Assembly (NCBI GenBank): GCA_963785255.1
Contig: CAWAUR010000014.1
Location: 248,001 to 312,000, forward strand
Source of the DNA: Bog-159 sp963785255
GTDB taxonomy: Bacteria; Acidobacteriota; Terriglobia; Bryobacterales; Bryobacteraceae
Reading direction: 5' to 3'
DNA: 64,000 bases
The translations under genes were made by a program, and so were the position numbers. The notes under the pieces were generated by a model that saw nothing but the letters and a program-made list of their open reading frames with translations, did not search any database and was not told the origin of the DNA. Below, piece by piece: positions 16,776 to 24,424 of this stretch (its first letter is position 1; every line of letters begins with the position of its first letter).

Positions 16776-17445
16776 CGGGCGAATCGCAGCCGGGGTTAGG
16801 GGCTGGGGGCTGGGGGTCAGGGTTGTGTCTTCAAACCGCTATTGCTTTGGGACAGCTACGGTAATATTGCGAAACTTCAACCCGCCCGTATGGTCGCTCC
16901 GATTCGCCCCGCATGACGGGCGAATCGCAGCCGGGGTTAGGGGCTGGGGGCGAGGGGTTGGGGTTGTGTCTTCAAACCACTATTGCTTCGGGACAGCTAC
17001 GGTAATATTGCGAAACTTCAACCCGCCCGTATGGTCGCTCCGATTCGCCCCGCATGACGGGCGAATCGCAGCCGGGGCTGGGGGCGAGGGGTTGGGGTTG
17101 TGTCTTTAAACCGTTATTGCTTTGGGACAGCTACGGTAATATTGCGAAACTTCAACCCGCCCGTATGGTCGCTCCGATTCGCCCCGCATGACGGGCGAAT
17201 CGCAGCCGGGGTTAGGGGCTGGGGGCGAGGGGTTGGGGTTGTGTCTTTAAACCACTATTGCTTCGGGACAGCTACGGTAATATTGCGAAACTTCAACCCG
17301 CCCGTATGGTCGCTCCGATTCGCCCCGCATGACGGGCGAATCGCAGCCGGGGTTAGGGGCTGGGGGTCAGGGTTGTGTCTACAAACCGCTATCGCTTTGG
17401 GACAGCTACGGTAATATTGCGAAACTTCAACCCGCCCGTGTGGTC
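16755..17445. repeat. Five-copy tandem array built from a convergent intergenic junction
   Basis: Units start at 16755, 16896, 17037, 17171 and 17312, with lengths 141, 141, 134, 141 and 134 bp and high identity. Each unit holds a copy of the last ~20 bp of the upstream plus-strand gene (ending GCATGA), a G-rich spacer, and a copy of the last ~57 bp of the downstream minus-strand gene (CAACCCGCCC end). Each also carries the hairpin GATTCGCCC-CGCATGAC-GGGCGAATC. Only the first and last copies are joined to complete genes. Confidence 0.95.
16759..16784. terminator. Hairpin at the propeller-gene stop, repeated in each array unit
   Basis: A perfect 9-bp stem (GATTCGCCC / GGGCGAATC) with an 8-nt loop that contains the TGA of the 15771-16775 gene. 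No T-run follows, so intrinsic termination is uncertain. The hairpin recurs once in each of the five units. Confidence 0.45.
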
Positions 17446-18324
17446 GCCCTGAATATAAAACGGCCCCGGCTCGCCTTCGTTGGCGTCCAGCGCGCCGCCG
17501 GTGATGCCTTCGATCTCCTTGTTATCGATGGTGGTGACGCCGTTGTGCACGACCGTCACCATGCGGCCCACCAGCGTTACGTCGAACGTCTCCCACTGGC
17601 CCGGCGTGCGCGCAACGGCCGGCTGCGGCGCGATGCGCCCATAAACGGAACCAATGCGGCGTTCCGGAGGATTCTCGCTTAGGGGTTCATATTCGATCTG
17701 CACCTCATACCGGCCGCGCAGATAGAAACCGCTGTTGCCCCCCTCGGGACAGTTGACTTCGTAATGCACCTTGAAATCCTCGAACTTGCGCGTCGTTTTC
17801 AAATTGTCGCCGTGCGCCGTGTTCACCAGCAGGCCGTCCTCGACCTTCCAGTGGCTGTTGGCCGGGTTGCCGATCGGCTCCCAACCGGTGAGGTCCTTGC
17901 CGTTGAACAGCGGTTCGGGGTCGGTCCACGCCGCCGGCGGATCGCGCTTGAGCTCCGGCGCGCGCACGCCCGTCAATTCGACAGTGAAATCGCCGCTCTT
18001 CTGCACGCCGGTGAGCTTGTCGCCGTGCGCGTCCAGATCCCAGGTCATGGCCTTGCGCCTGCCGCTGGCCGGCGACACGGTGACGGAGAGGTGCGATCCA
18101 TCGACGTGGAAATCCTTCACCTGATAAACATTGCCTCCGGTGGGCTGATACCAGACTTCGAGCTGGCCGGCTTTCCCGGTAATGCCGAGCCACGCGGCGC
18201 CCGTGTGGCCATGATTGACGATATTAAAATCCCAACGGCCGACAAACGGATTGGCATCGTTCTGGGCGGCGGCCGGGATTAGAAGGGCGGCCGCTACGAG
18301 GAGACCGCAATGAAACGTTCGCAT
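17389..18324 (-). CDS. Secreted DUF1080 (3-keto-disaccharide hydrolase-like) protein
   Basis: 311 residues. A signal peptide (GLLVAAALLIPAAA) precedes a small beta domain (10-110). The DUF1080 / LamG-like jelly roll follows: PLFNGKDLTGWEPIG, WKVEDGLLVN, NSGFYLRGRYEVQIEY, VYGRIAPQ, QWETFDVTLVGRMVTVVHNG and the end IQGDHTGGLKFRNITV. Family members act on 3-keto-glycosides or bind sugars outside the cell. The last codons lie in the fifth unit of the tandem array. The start on the minus strand overlaps the HicA-like reading frame by 15 bp. Confidence 0.85.
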   Translation of the reverse strand: MRTFHCGLLVAAALLIPAAAQNDANPFVGRWDFNIVNHGHTGAAWLGITGKAGQLEVWYQPTGGNVYQVKDFHVDGSHLSVTVSPASGRRKAMTWDLDAHGDKLTGVQKSGDFTVELTGVRAPELKRDPPAAWTDPEPLFNGKDLTGWEPIGNPANSHWKVEDGLLVNTAHGDNLKTTRKFEDFKVHYEVNCPEGGNSGFYLRGRYEVQIEYEPLSENPPERRIGSVYGRIAPQPAVARTPGQWETFDVTLVGRMVTVVHNGVTTIDNKEIEGITGGALDANEGEPGPFYIQGDHTGGLKFRNITVAVPKR

Positions 18325-18510
18325 GTAAGCAGTCTATTACACTTCACGGCGGGCGATGGCGCCGGCGGAGGATTTGACTGGGTAACCAAAGATGGTTACC
18401 ATCAACTGCGCGGTGGCTCCGGAGTGTCGCGTATGCCCCGTCATCCGGCGAAGGAAATCAAAACGGGTACGCTGCAAAGCATTCTGAGAGATCTTGACTT
18501 GAAAATGTGA
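18310..18510 (+). CDS. HicA-like mRNA interferase toxin, degenerate N-terminus
   Basis: 66 residues. The C-terminal half fits HicA: GFDWVTKDGYHQLRGG carries the G-x-H site of the catalytic histidine, and PRHPAKEIKTGTLQSILRDL is the typical HicA end. The N-terminal ~20 residues do not resemble the usual first helix and overlap the start of the opposite-strand DUF1080 gene. The true start may differ or the toxin may be damaged. HicA toxins cleave mRNA and are neutralised by HicB, encoded directly downstream. Confidence 0.6.
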   Translation: MKRSHVSSLLHFTAGDGAGGGFDWVTKDGYHQLRGGSGVSRMPRHPAKEIKTGTLQSILRDLDLKM

Positions 18511-18518
18511 GGACTAAA

Positions 18519-18953
18519 ATGGAACCCTACCTGGCATTATTCGAACCCGACCCCGATGCCGGCGGATACGTCGTGACGTTCCCTGATTTTGGCTACGGTG
18601 TGACACAGGGCGAAACCGATGTGGAAGCGATGGAAATGGCGCAAGATCTTTTGATGTTGACGATCGGCGACTACATCAGGGATTCAAGGCCACTGCCCGC
18701 GCCCAGGCGCCACCGCGGCTCGAAATACCGTCCCGTGGCGTTGCCGGCCCTGCAAGCTGCGAAAGTCGACCTCTACCGCGCATTTCTCGATTCAGGTCTG
18801 AAGAAGGCAGAGCTTGCCCGCCGGATCGGAATACCGAAGACCCACATTGAACGGCTGTTTTCCCTTCGGCACCACTCCCGTCTGAACCTGGTGGAGGCGG
18901 CATTCGCTGCACTTGGCAAGCGCCTGTACGTCGAGGCCCGCAACGCGGCATGA
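18519..18953 (+). CDS. HicB-type antitoxin
   Basis: 144 residues from the ATG at 18519, preceded by TGAGGA at 18508-18513; a GTG at 18507 is in frame. The N-terminal HicB fold is typical (YLALFEPDPDAGGYVVTFPDF, GETDVEAMEMAQDLL). A C-terminal helix-turn-helix follows (KKAELARRIGIPKTHIERL). HicB binds HicA and represses the operon. It follows the HicA-like frame by 8 bp, consistent with a two-gene unit. Confidence 0.85.
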   Translation: MEPYLALFEPDPDAGGYVVTFPDFGYGVTQGETDVEAMEMAQDLLMLTIGDYIRDSRPLPAPRRHRGSKYRPVALPALQAAKVDLYRAFLDSGLKKAELARRIGIPKTHIERLFSLRHHSRLNLVEAAFAALGKRLYVEARNAA

Positions 18954-18995
18954 GGTTACGTGACGCCACGAAGCGGACCATGAGCGGATCTAATC

Positions 18996-19539
18996 GTGCG
19001 ACGGGCCACATCGAATGATGTTGGTGTCGTCGCCGCGCTGATCGACGGATTTGCGAAAGGCCATCCCGCGCAAGGCCAATCGAGATCTCTAGAGATGTTG
19101 CACGATGCCTTTTTCGGCGACCAACCTCTCGCTCATGTCCTGCTGGCAGAGAAGAACGGCGGCCATTGGGTTCGGCGTGTGGCGGAAGACTATTCGATAT
19201 GTTCTGGTCCATGTTTGGCGGCGAAGGGATCGGACTGTATGTAGTTTCTTTTCAGCGCGGACTCGGTGTTGCGGTGTGCATCGTCGCAGCGATCTGTGCG
19301 GACATTCGGAAACACGGAGGTCGCTTTCTGCAAGCCTCCTATGCCCCAGCTTGGGACCGTTGTACGAACGCCTGGGTATGGGCAGGGCTGAGCGGGTCTG
19401 TCATGTTTCGGCGCTGGCATTCGAGAAACTTGCTGCCACCGCTGGACGATCCGCCCGGGAGATCGTCCGAGCGCTGCCCGATAAGGCTTTGAATTATGTG
19501 CCTGTCGAGGTGACGTCCGATAAGGACGACTATTATTAG
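18996..19539 (+). pseudogene. GNAT acetyltransferase, broken by several frameshifts
   Basis: One GNAT-like protein can be read only by moving between frames. It starts as RRATSNDVGVVAALIDGF to AHVLLAEKNGG (from 18996), then GFGVWRKT in a second frame near 19168. DMFWSMFGGEGIGLYVV, GLGVAVCIVAAICADI and GGRFLQASY follow in a third frame, to about 19345. It returns to the second frame for LGPLYERLGMGRAERVCHVS to the stop at 19537-19539. The acetyl-CoA-binding segment (normally RGxGxA/G) is inside the shifted part. At least three indels make this a decayed gene. Confidence 0.75.
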
Positions 19540-19552
19540 GAGTGCGATAACT

Positions 19553-19822
19553 ATGCCCAAAACCATACCGCCGCCGCACCCCGGCGAAACGATTCGGGAA
19601 GACATTCTGGCGCCGCTCGGCATGAGCGTCAACCAGCTCGCCAAGGCGCTGGGTATCACGGCGACTCGCCTGAACGAGATCGTGCGCGGCCGGCGCGGCG
19701 TCACCGCGGACACCGCGTTGCGGCTGGCCGGTTATCTCGGAACGTTGCCCGAGTTCTGGCTCGGCCTGCAAATCGAATACGATCTCCGAAGCAGCGCGAG
19801 GCGGGCCGGACCACTACTGTGA
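19553..19822 (+). CDS. Orphan HigA-type HTH antitoxin
   Basis: 89 residues from the ATG at 19553 with AGGAG at 19538-19542. It begins PPPHPGETIREDILAPLGMSV, the usual HigA/VapI opening, with an XRE helix-turn-helix (VNQLAKALGITATRLNEIV) and the typical LRLAGYLGTLPEFWLGLQ end. No HigB toxin lies on either side; the gene upstream is the broken GNAT. It could be a remnant or a stand-alone regulator. Its last 9 bp overlap the convergent GH3 gene. Confidence 0.85.
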   Translation: MPKTIPPPHPGETIREDILAPLGMSVNQLAKALGITATRLNEIVRGRRGVTADTALRLAGYLGTLPEFWLGLQIEYDLRSSARRAGPLL

Positions 19823-21592
19823 GTGTGCGGCCAGATCGATCCCCTCGCCGATCTGCGCCACGCCCGGAATCGTCACCGGCGAATGCCCGCGAATGGGAAT
19901 CTCTCCGAACAATGCCTGCGCGGCCGCCGTCTCCGAAGGCGGCACGGTGCTGAACGTCAACAGGAACGCCGCGGCCTTCGGGAAGCTGCGCACCATATAC
20001 GGATTGCCCATGGCGACCAGCGCCACCGGTTTGCCAGTGGCGAACAATGCGTCCAGCAGATGCGGGAAATCGCCGCCCAGCGCCACGTCGCCGCGATACG
20101 CCGCCACTGAAGCAAAAGCTACCACGACCAGGCTGTCGCATGCCGAAGTTTTCGCCGCCGCTGCATCCAGCGCCGGAGCCGGCAACGATGAATCCAACGC
20201 AATCACGGTGGCATCCTTGGCGCGCCGGCGGACTTCCTGCGCAAACTCCCACCCTTCATTCGAATAACGGCTCTCCGCCAGCGTCAGGAAGCAGGTCTTG
20301 GATGGCGCGCGCAGCGGCAGCAGATTGCCGTCGTTCTTCACCAGCGTTAAGGCGCGGGCGGCGATCTCCTGCGCGCGCTCCTGATCTTCGGGCGAGTCGA
20401 TCTGGTCCGAGATGGCTTCCAGATTCACCGTCCGCAGGCGGTCGAGCCCCATGCGTTCCTTGGCGGCCAGCAGGCGGGCGACGCTTTCGTCGATGCGCGC
20501 GCGCGTGATGCGTCCGCTCGAGACCGCGGCCATCACGGCTTTCACGGCGGCCTCGGGATCGGGGGGCATCACCAGCGCGTCGGCGCCGGCTTCGAGGGCC
20601 TTCACGGCCGCCTCGCCGCCCGCATAACCCTGCGCGATGCCTCCCATCTCCAGCGCGTCGGTGACCACGATGCCCTTGAATCCCATTTCGCCGCGCAGCA
20701 GGCTGGTGAGGATGGCGGGCGAGAGCGTGGCGGGCACGTCGGCGGGCGCCAGCGCGGGCACCGCGATGTGCGCGGTCATGATGGCATCCACGTTCGCCTG
20801 GATGGCGGCGCGGAAGGGCGCCAGTTCCACCGCTTCCAGGCGCTCGCGCGGCGCGTTGATCACGGCCATGTTCAGATGCGTATCCACGGCCGTGTCGCCG
20901 TGCCCTGGGAAATGCTTGGCCGTCGAGAGCACGCGATAATGCGGATCGGCGCGCGTGCCTTCGATGAAGGCGGTCACCATGGCGGATACGCTCTTGGGAT
21001 CTTCGCCGTAAGCGCGGATGTTGATGATGGGATTATCGGGATTGTTATTGACGTCGGCCACCGGAAAGAAGAGCCACTGGACGCCCACGGCGCGCGCCTC
21101 GCGGGCAGTGACCTGGCCTTCGAAGCGCGCCAGTGCCGGATCGCCGGTGGCCCCGAAAGCCATCGCCTGTGGGAAAACGGTGGTGCCATCCACGCGCATG
21201 GACGCGCCGCGTTCGAAATCGCCGGCTACCAGCAGCGGCACGCGGGCGATCTTCTGCATGCGGTTCAGGAACGCGGCTAGCGCGTAGGGATGCGCCTTCT
21301 GCGTGACGCGGCCGTTGCTCCAGTTCACCAGCACCATGCCGCCCACGCCCGTCTCGCGTACCAGTTTCATGAACTGCCGGTATTCGCGCGAACGGGTGTT
21401 GGGCGCCGCCCCGTGAAACGGGATGTAGATCAATTGCGCCACTTTTTCGCGCAACGTGAGGGCTTTCATCCAGCGGCGGACGAAGGGCGATTGCCGCGTG
21501 GGCTTGGGCGGCGGCGCTTTGCGCGTGGTGGCGGCGGACAAAGCCAGCGCCAGGGCCAGCAGAACGGCGGTCACTCGGCGCGAGGGAGACAC
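19814..21592 (-). CDS. Glycoside hydrolase family 3, beta-N-acetylhexosaminidase type
   Basis: 592 residues from a GTG at 21590-21592. This start places a signal sequence (VTAVLLALALALSA) at the N-terminus; the frame is open to 21709. The GH3 barrel shows AGDFERGASMRV, FFPVADVNNNPDNPI and RAYGEDP, the His/Asp loop KHFPGHGDTAVDTH characteristic of NagZ-type enzymes, and the nucleophile strand GIVVTDALEMGGI. The C-terminal ~200 residues form the second GH3 domain. The product likely removes GlcNAc from muropeptides or chitin-type oligomers outside the cytoplasm. It is longer than cytosolic NagZ, as are secreted homologues. Confidence 0.88.
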   Translation of the reverse strand: MSPSRRVTAVLLALALALSAATTRKAPPPKPTRQSPFVRRWMKALTLREKVAQLIYIPFHGAAPNTRSREYRQFMKLVRETGVGGMVLVNWSNGRVTQKAHPYALAAFLNRMQKIARVPLLVAGDFERGASMRVDGTTVFPQAMAFGATGDPALARFEGQVTAREARAVGVQWLFFPVADVNNNPDNPIINIRAYGEDPKSVSAMVTAFIEGTRADPHYRVLSTAKHFPGHGDTAVDTHLNMAVINAPRERLEAVELAPFRAAIQANVDAIMTAHIAVPALAPADVPATLSPAILTSLLRGEMGFKGIVVTDALEMGGIAQGYAGGEAAVKALEAGADALVMPPDPEAAVKAVMAAVSSGRITRARIDESVARLLAAKERMGLDRLRTVNLEAISDQIDSPEDQERAQEIAARALTLVKNDGNLLPLRAPSKTCFLTLAESRYSNEGWEFAQEVRRRAKDATVIALDSSLPAPALDAAAAKTSACDSLVVVAFASVAAYRGDVALGGDFPHLLDALFATGKPVALVAMGNPYMVRSFPKAAAFLLTFSTVPPSETAAAQALFGEIPIRGHSPVTIPGVAQIGEGIDLAAHSQ

Positions 21593-21753
21593 AACTCCAG
21601 TGTACCCGCCGCGCGCGCCGAGCCGTGAGGCGGCTGGAGAATCGCGCCGCTTTAGAGCGAATAAGGATCGTATTGGTTGGCCCCAGCCTGATTTAGATTC
21701 GAGTAACACTCGAGTGTGTAAAACATCAGGCGGCTTTTCGGTATTGCGACGGA

Positions 21754-22077
21754 GTGACTTTCACGGTTGCGAACAATATCTACACAGGCACCCACAATGT
21801 AGTCAACTGTGGGCTTCCGGACGAATCGACGACTGGCGCGGGAGGTACTGTGCGCGTCGCGCCTGAGAAGTCTCCGTCGCCGGCGTATATCGTCTACGAT
21901 CAACTGCTGGAGTCACTCTCGGGCCCGGGCTTTTATGTCATCGATGCGCAGAATATGACGTGGGCCGTGTATCTGAATCAAGGTTCCGGCACCAAGCTGA
22001 TCAACCATGGCACGTTGACTCCCGGTGCTCCGCCGGAAGTTCCCGGCTTGTTACCGGCGACGTTCCAGAAGCCCTAA
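21754..22077 (+). CDS. Small hypothetical protein
   Basis: 107 residues from a GTG at 21754; the frame is open back to 21697. The sequence is beta-rich with YVIDAQNMTWAVYLNQGSG, two cysteines upstream of the GTG and no membrane segment. No family is recognised. The codon choice and third-position GC look coding, but the missing clear start leaves the call uncertain. It may be the 3' part of a longer decayed gene. Confidence 0.4.
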   Translation: MTFTVANNIYTGTHNVVNCGLPDESTTGAGGTVRVAPEKSPSPAYIVYDQLLESLSGPGFYVIDAQNMTWAVYLNQGSGTKLINHGTLTPGAPPEVPGLLPATFQKP

Positions 22078-22152
22078 GCAGGCCGCCTTAGAGCCGCCGC
22101 AGGCAGAGTGCCTGCCTCCCCTACCGCTGTACAATAAGCGGATCTGGTCTCC

Positions 22153-22218
22153 ATGACAACTCCACATCACCATCACGATCACCACCGCCCGAGATTCACC
22201 CGCCGGACGCTGCGATAA
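22153..22218 (+). CDS. Possible 21-residue His-rich leader peptide
   Basis: ATG at 22153, stop TAA at 22216-22218, immediately upstream of the TIR-NTPase gene. Six of residues 5-11 are histidine and the rest is Arg-rich (MTTPHHHHDHHRPRFTRRTLR). There is no clear ribosome binding site. It could be a leader peptide or a chance ORF. Confidence 0.25.
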   Translation: MTTPHHHHDHHRPRFTRRTLR

Positions 22219-22235
22219 TTAGAAGGTCGTCACGC

Positions 22236-23747
22236 ATGCCGAAAGTCTTCCCCTGCTACTCCGCCACCGATCGCCAACTTGTTCACGAACTGGCCGCCTT
22301 CCTGGAACGCGGCGCCGGCGTGGAAGTCCTGGTGGAAGAAGGCGAGATGCAGCCCGGCGCGGATCTGATCGCGAAGGCTGAAGAAGCGCTTTCGGCGGAC
22401 GTCGCGCTGGTGCTGATCTCGCCGGAATCGGCCCCGGCGAAATGGGTGCTGGAGCGGTGGAAGTCGGTGTTTTGGGAGCAGGCCGCGGAGATGGGCACGC
22501 CGCTGGCAACGCTGCTGTGCCGCGACGCCAGGTTTCCCGACCTGTTGCGGCGCAAGAATTTTTTCGATTTGCGCCAAAACCGCCTGGCCGCGTTTCGCGA
22601 TATCAAGCGCTGGCTGATGAGCCTCGCGCAGGTGGCTCGTGAAGCACCCTACGCTCCCGCGCAACAGCCTGCATTCACTGGGCGCGCCGAAGAATCGGAA
22701 TTGTTGGCCGTGCTGCTGGCCGACACGCCGGGCATGGCGGTGCTGGAAGGCGCCGCGGGCGCGGGCAAAACCGCGCTGGCGGTGGAGTTCGCCCGGCGCC
22801 GGCGCGAAGAGTTCGATGCCGTGTTCTGGCTGGCCGGCGGCACACGTTCCGCCGCCGCGTTGGCAGGCGACCTGGCGGCCCAGTTGGACGTGCGTCTGGA
22901 TCGCGATCTGGAATCCAATCTGAACGAACTGCGCCGCCTGTGCGCGCGGTATCGCTGTCTGCTGGTCCTCGACGATGTGGAGGCAGCCACCGCCCGGTTG
23001 CTCGCTCCGCGCGGGCGGACTTCGGTGCTGGTCACTACTAGACACCAAGGCCTGGCTGAAATGCTTTCGGCCACCGCGATGCCCATTGTTCCGTTCTCCC
23101 AGGACGCTTCGAAACTCGCGGACGTAATCCGCGATCTGGGTGGCGCCGCGCTGCGCCTGTTATCGGCCATGTGCGCGTGTGCGCCTTCCGGATTCCACTT
23201 GGATATGGCTGCGCGCACCGCCGACGCCGAGCCGGAAGAAGCTCGCGAATTGGCCGCCCGCTTCGCTTCCCAAGCGCTGCTGATTCCCCTGGACGAAAAC
23301 GGTCCGCGATTCATGGTTCCGGCGCTGGTTCGCGAGCGCGCCGCCTTACGCGGTGACGGCGGCCGCTGGGCGCGTTATCATGCCTTGACCGTAGCGGGCA
23401 TGTTCGGCGAACTGCCCGCGGCGCAGAATCTCGCCGCGTTCTGGCCGGATCTGCAGTACGCCTTCACGCGCGCCCTGGATACGGATTGGCCGCTGGCATC
23501 CAAGCTGGCGCGTTGCGGCGTGAGCTGGGCCAAGGCCCACGACCGGCTGGCGGAAGCGTTCGAAATCCTGCAAGATTGGCAACGCGTGGCCGAAGTACAT
23601 GCCGACCGCCGCGTATTAGAGGATTGCGCCTGGGAACAGATCTGGATTCTGGAGCATTGGGGACGCGATGGGGAAGCGCGCCAGCTCGACCACGTACGCC
23701 GCGAGAACTACGCGGACCAAATGTCGTTCAGCTTCGATCAGTCGTAG
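22236..23747 (+). CDS. TIR domain plus NB-ARC/STAND-like NTPase
   Basis: 503 residues, ATG at 22236 with AGAAGG upstream. Residues 1-135 form a TIR-type domain: KVFPCYSATDRQLVHELAAF, a VLVEEGEMQPG loop, then ALVLISPESAPAKWVLERW with a glutamate after the conserved W as in NADase TIRs. Residues 145-310 form a STAND-type NTPase: Walker A GAAGAGKT, Walker B CLLVLDDVE, and SVLVTTRHQG as sensor arginine strand. The C-terminal ~190 residues are helical (HALTVAGMFGELPAAQNLAAF) and short compared with the repeat sensors of Avs proteins. Bacterial TIR-STAND proteins sense phage and deplete NAD; that role is inferred from the architecture. The last 10 bp overlap the convergent UDG gene. Confidence 0.8.
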   Translation: MPKVFPCYSATDRQLVHELAAFLERGAGVEVLVEEGEMQPGADLIAKAEEALSADVALVLISPESAPAKWVLERWKSVFWEQAAEMGTPLATLLCRDARFPDLLRRKNFFDLRQNRLAAFRDIKRWLMSLAQVAREAPYAPAQQPAFTGRAEESELLAVLLADTPGMAVLEGAAGAGKTALAVEFARRRREEFDAVFWLAGGTRSAAALAGDLAAQLDVRLDRDLESNLNELRRLCARYRCLLVLDDVEAATARLLAPRGRTSVLVTTRHQGLAEMLSATAMPIVPFSQDASKLADVIRDLGGAALRLLSAMCACAPSGFHLDMAARTADAEPEEARELAARFASQALLIPLDENGPRFMVPALVRERAALRGDGGRWARYHALTVAGMFGELPAAQNLAAFWPDLQYAFTRALDTDWPLASKLARCGVSWAKAHDRLAEAFEILQDWQRVAEVHADRRVLEDCAWEQIWILEHWGRDGEARQLDHVRRENYADQMSFSFDQS

Positions 23748-24424
23748 ACGAAGTGCAAGACCTTCTTCAAGTCTTCCCAGGCTTCCCGCTTCGGTCCCAC
23801 GTTATAAGCCCTAAGCAGGTATGAAGGATGATAAGTCACCATCAGCGGGATATCGTGCCACTTATACCAGTTGCCGCGCATGCGGGTAACGCCTTCCTTG
23901 CTCCCGGTCAGAAACTTGGCAGCCGTGGAGCCTAGCGCGCAAATCGCCTTGGGCGCGATGGCCAAAAGCTGGCGCGTGAGAAACTGGCCGCAGATTTCCA
24001 TTTCATCAGGTTGCGGCGTGCGATTCTCCGGCGGACGGCACTTCACCACATTGCAAATGTACACATCTTTGCGCAGCAGCGGGATGCCTTCTTTTTTGGC
24101 CGTGCCTTCGATCATCTGCGTGAGCAGTTGGCCCGCGCGGCCCACGAACGGAATGCCTTGCGCGTCCTCGTCGGCTCCCGGGCCTTCGCCCACGAACACC
24201 AGCTTGGTTTGCTCGTTGCCCACGCCGAATACAATCTTGGAGCGTTGCTCGTGCAGGCGGCAGCGATGGCAATCCCCTATGTCTTCGAGAATCTTGAACA
24301 ATGGCTCGCGTTCGGTAACTGAGCCGCGCGCGTCAGCAAGCGGTTCCGCAGCGCGGCGATAGAGCGTCTTGATTCCCAAGTCCTGGTAATACTCCAGATA
24401 CTGTCGCAGCGTGTCAGCGTCCAT
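23738..24424 (-). CDS. Type-4 (Fe-S) uracil-DNA glycosylase
   Basis: 228 residues from the ATG at 24422-24424 (MDADTLRQYLEYYQ); a longer frame runs antisense-like into coaBC. Cluster cysteines are visible in CHRCRLHEQR, VKCRPPENRTP and EICGQFL. Active-site motif 1 is VGEGPGADEDAQGIPFVG and motif 2 is VTYHPSYLLR. The enzyme removes uracil from DNA. The start overlaps the coaBC stop by 11 bp, making it the last gene of the operon. A palindromic repeat is present in frame near residue 30 (EPLADARGSVTEREPL), between the N-terminal helix and the first cysteine pair. Confidence 0.92.
   Translation of the reverse strand: MDADTLRQYLEYYQDLGIKTLYRRAAEPLADARGSVTEREPLFKILEDIGDCHRCRLHEQRSKIVFGVGNEQTKLVFVGEGPGADEDAQGIPFVGRAGQLLTQMIEGTAKKEGIPLLRKDVYICNVVKCRPPENRTPQPDEMEICGQFLTRQLLAIAPKAICALGSTAAKFLTGSKEGVTRMRGNWYKWHDIPLMVTYHPSYLLRAYNVGPKREAWEDLKKVLHFVYD
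24304..24349. repeat. Palindromic repeat carried in frame inside the UDG gene
   Basis: A diverged member of the ACCGAGCCGCGACCGT family (TTCGGTAACTGAGCCGCG and flanks). On the minus strand it encodes EPLADARGSVTEREPL near the protein's N-terminus. The residues do not belong to any UDG motif. Confidence 0.7.

Noticed and set aside
16825..17414. Two open frames of about 100 codons in the tandem array, with repeated ILRNFNPPVWSLRF-type peptides
   Set aside because: They are translations of the 134-141 bp tandem units on the strand opposite to the real gene end; no start signal or family.
16755..17445. Possible CRISPR-like array
   Set aside because: Units of 134-141 bp are repeated in full with no unique spacers; they are copies of a gene junction.
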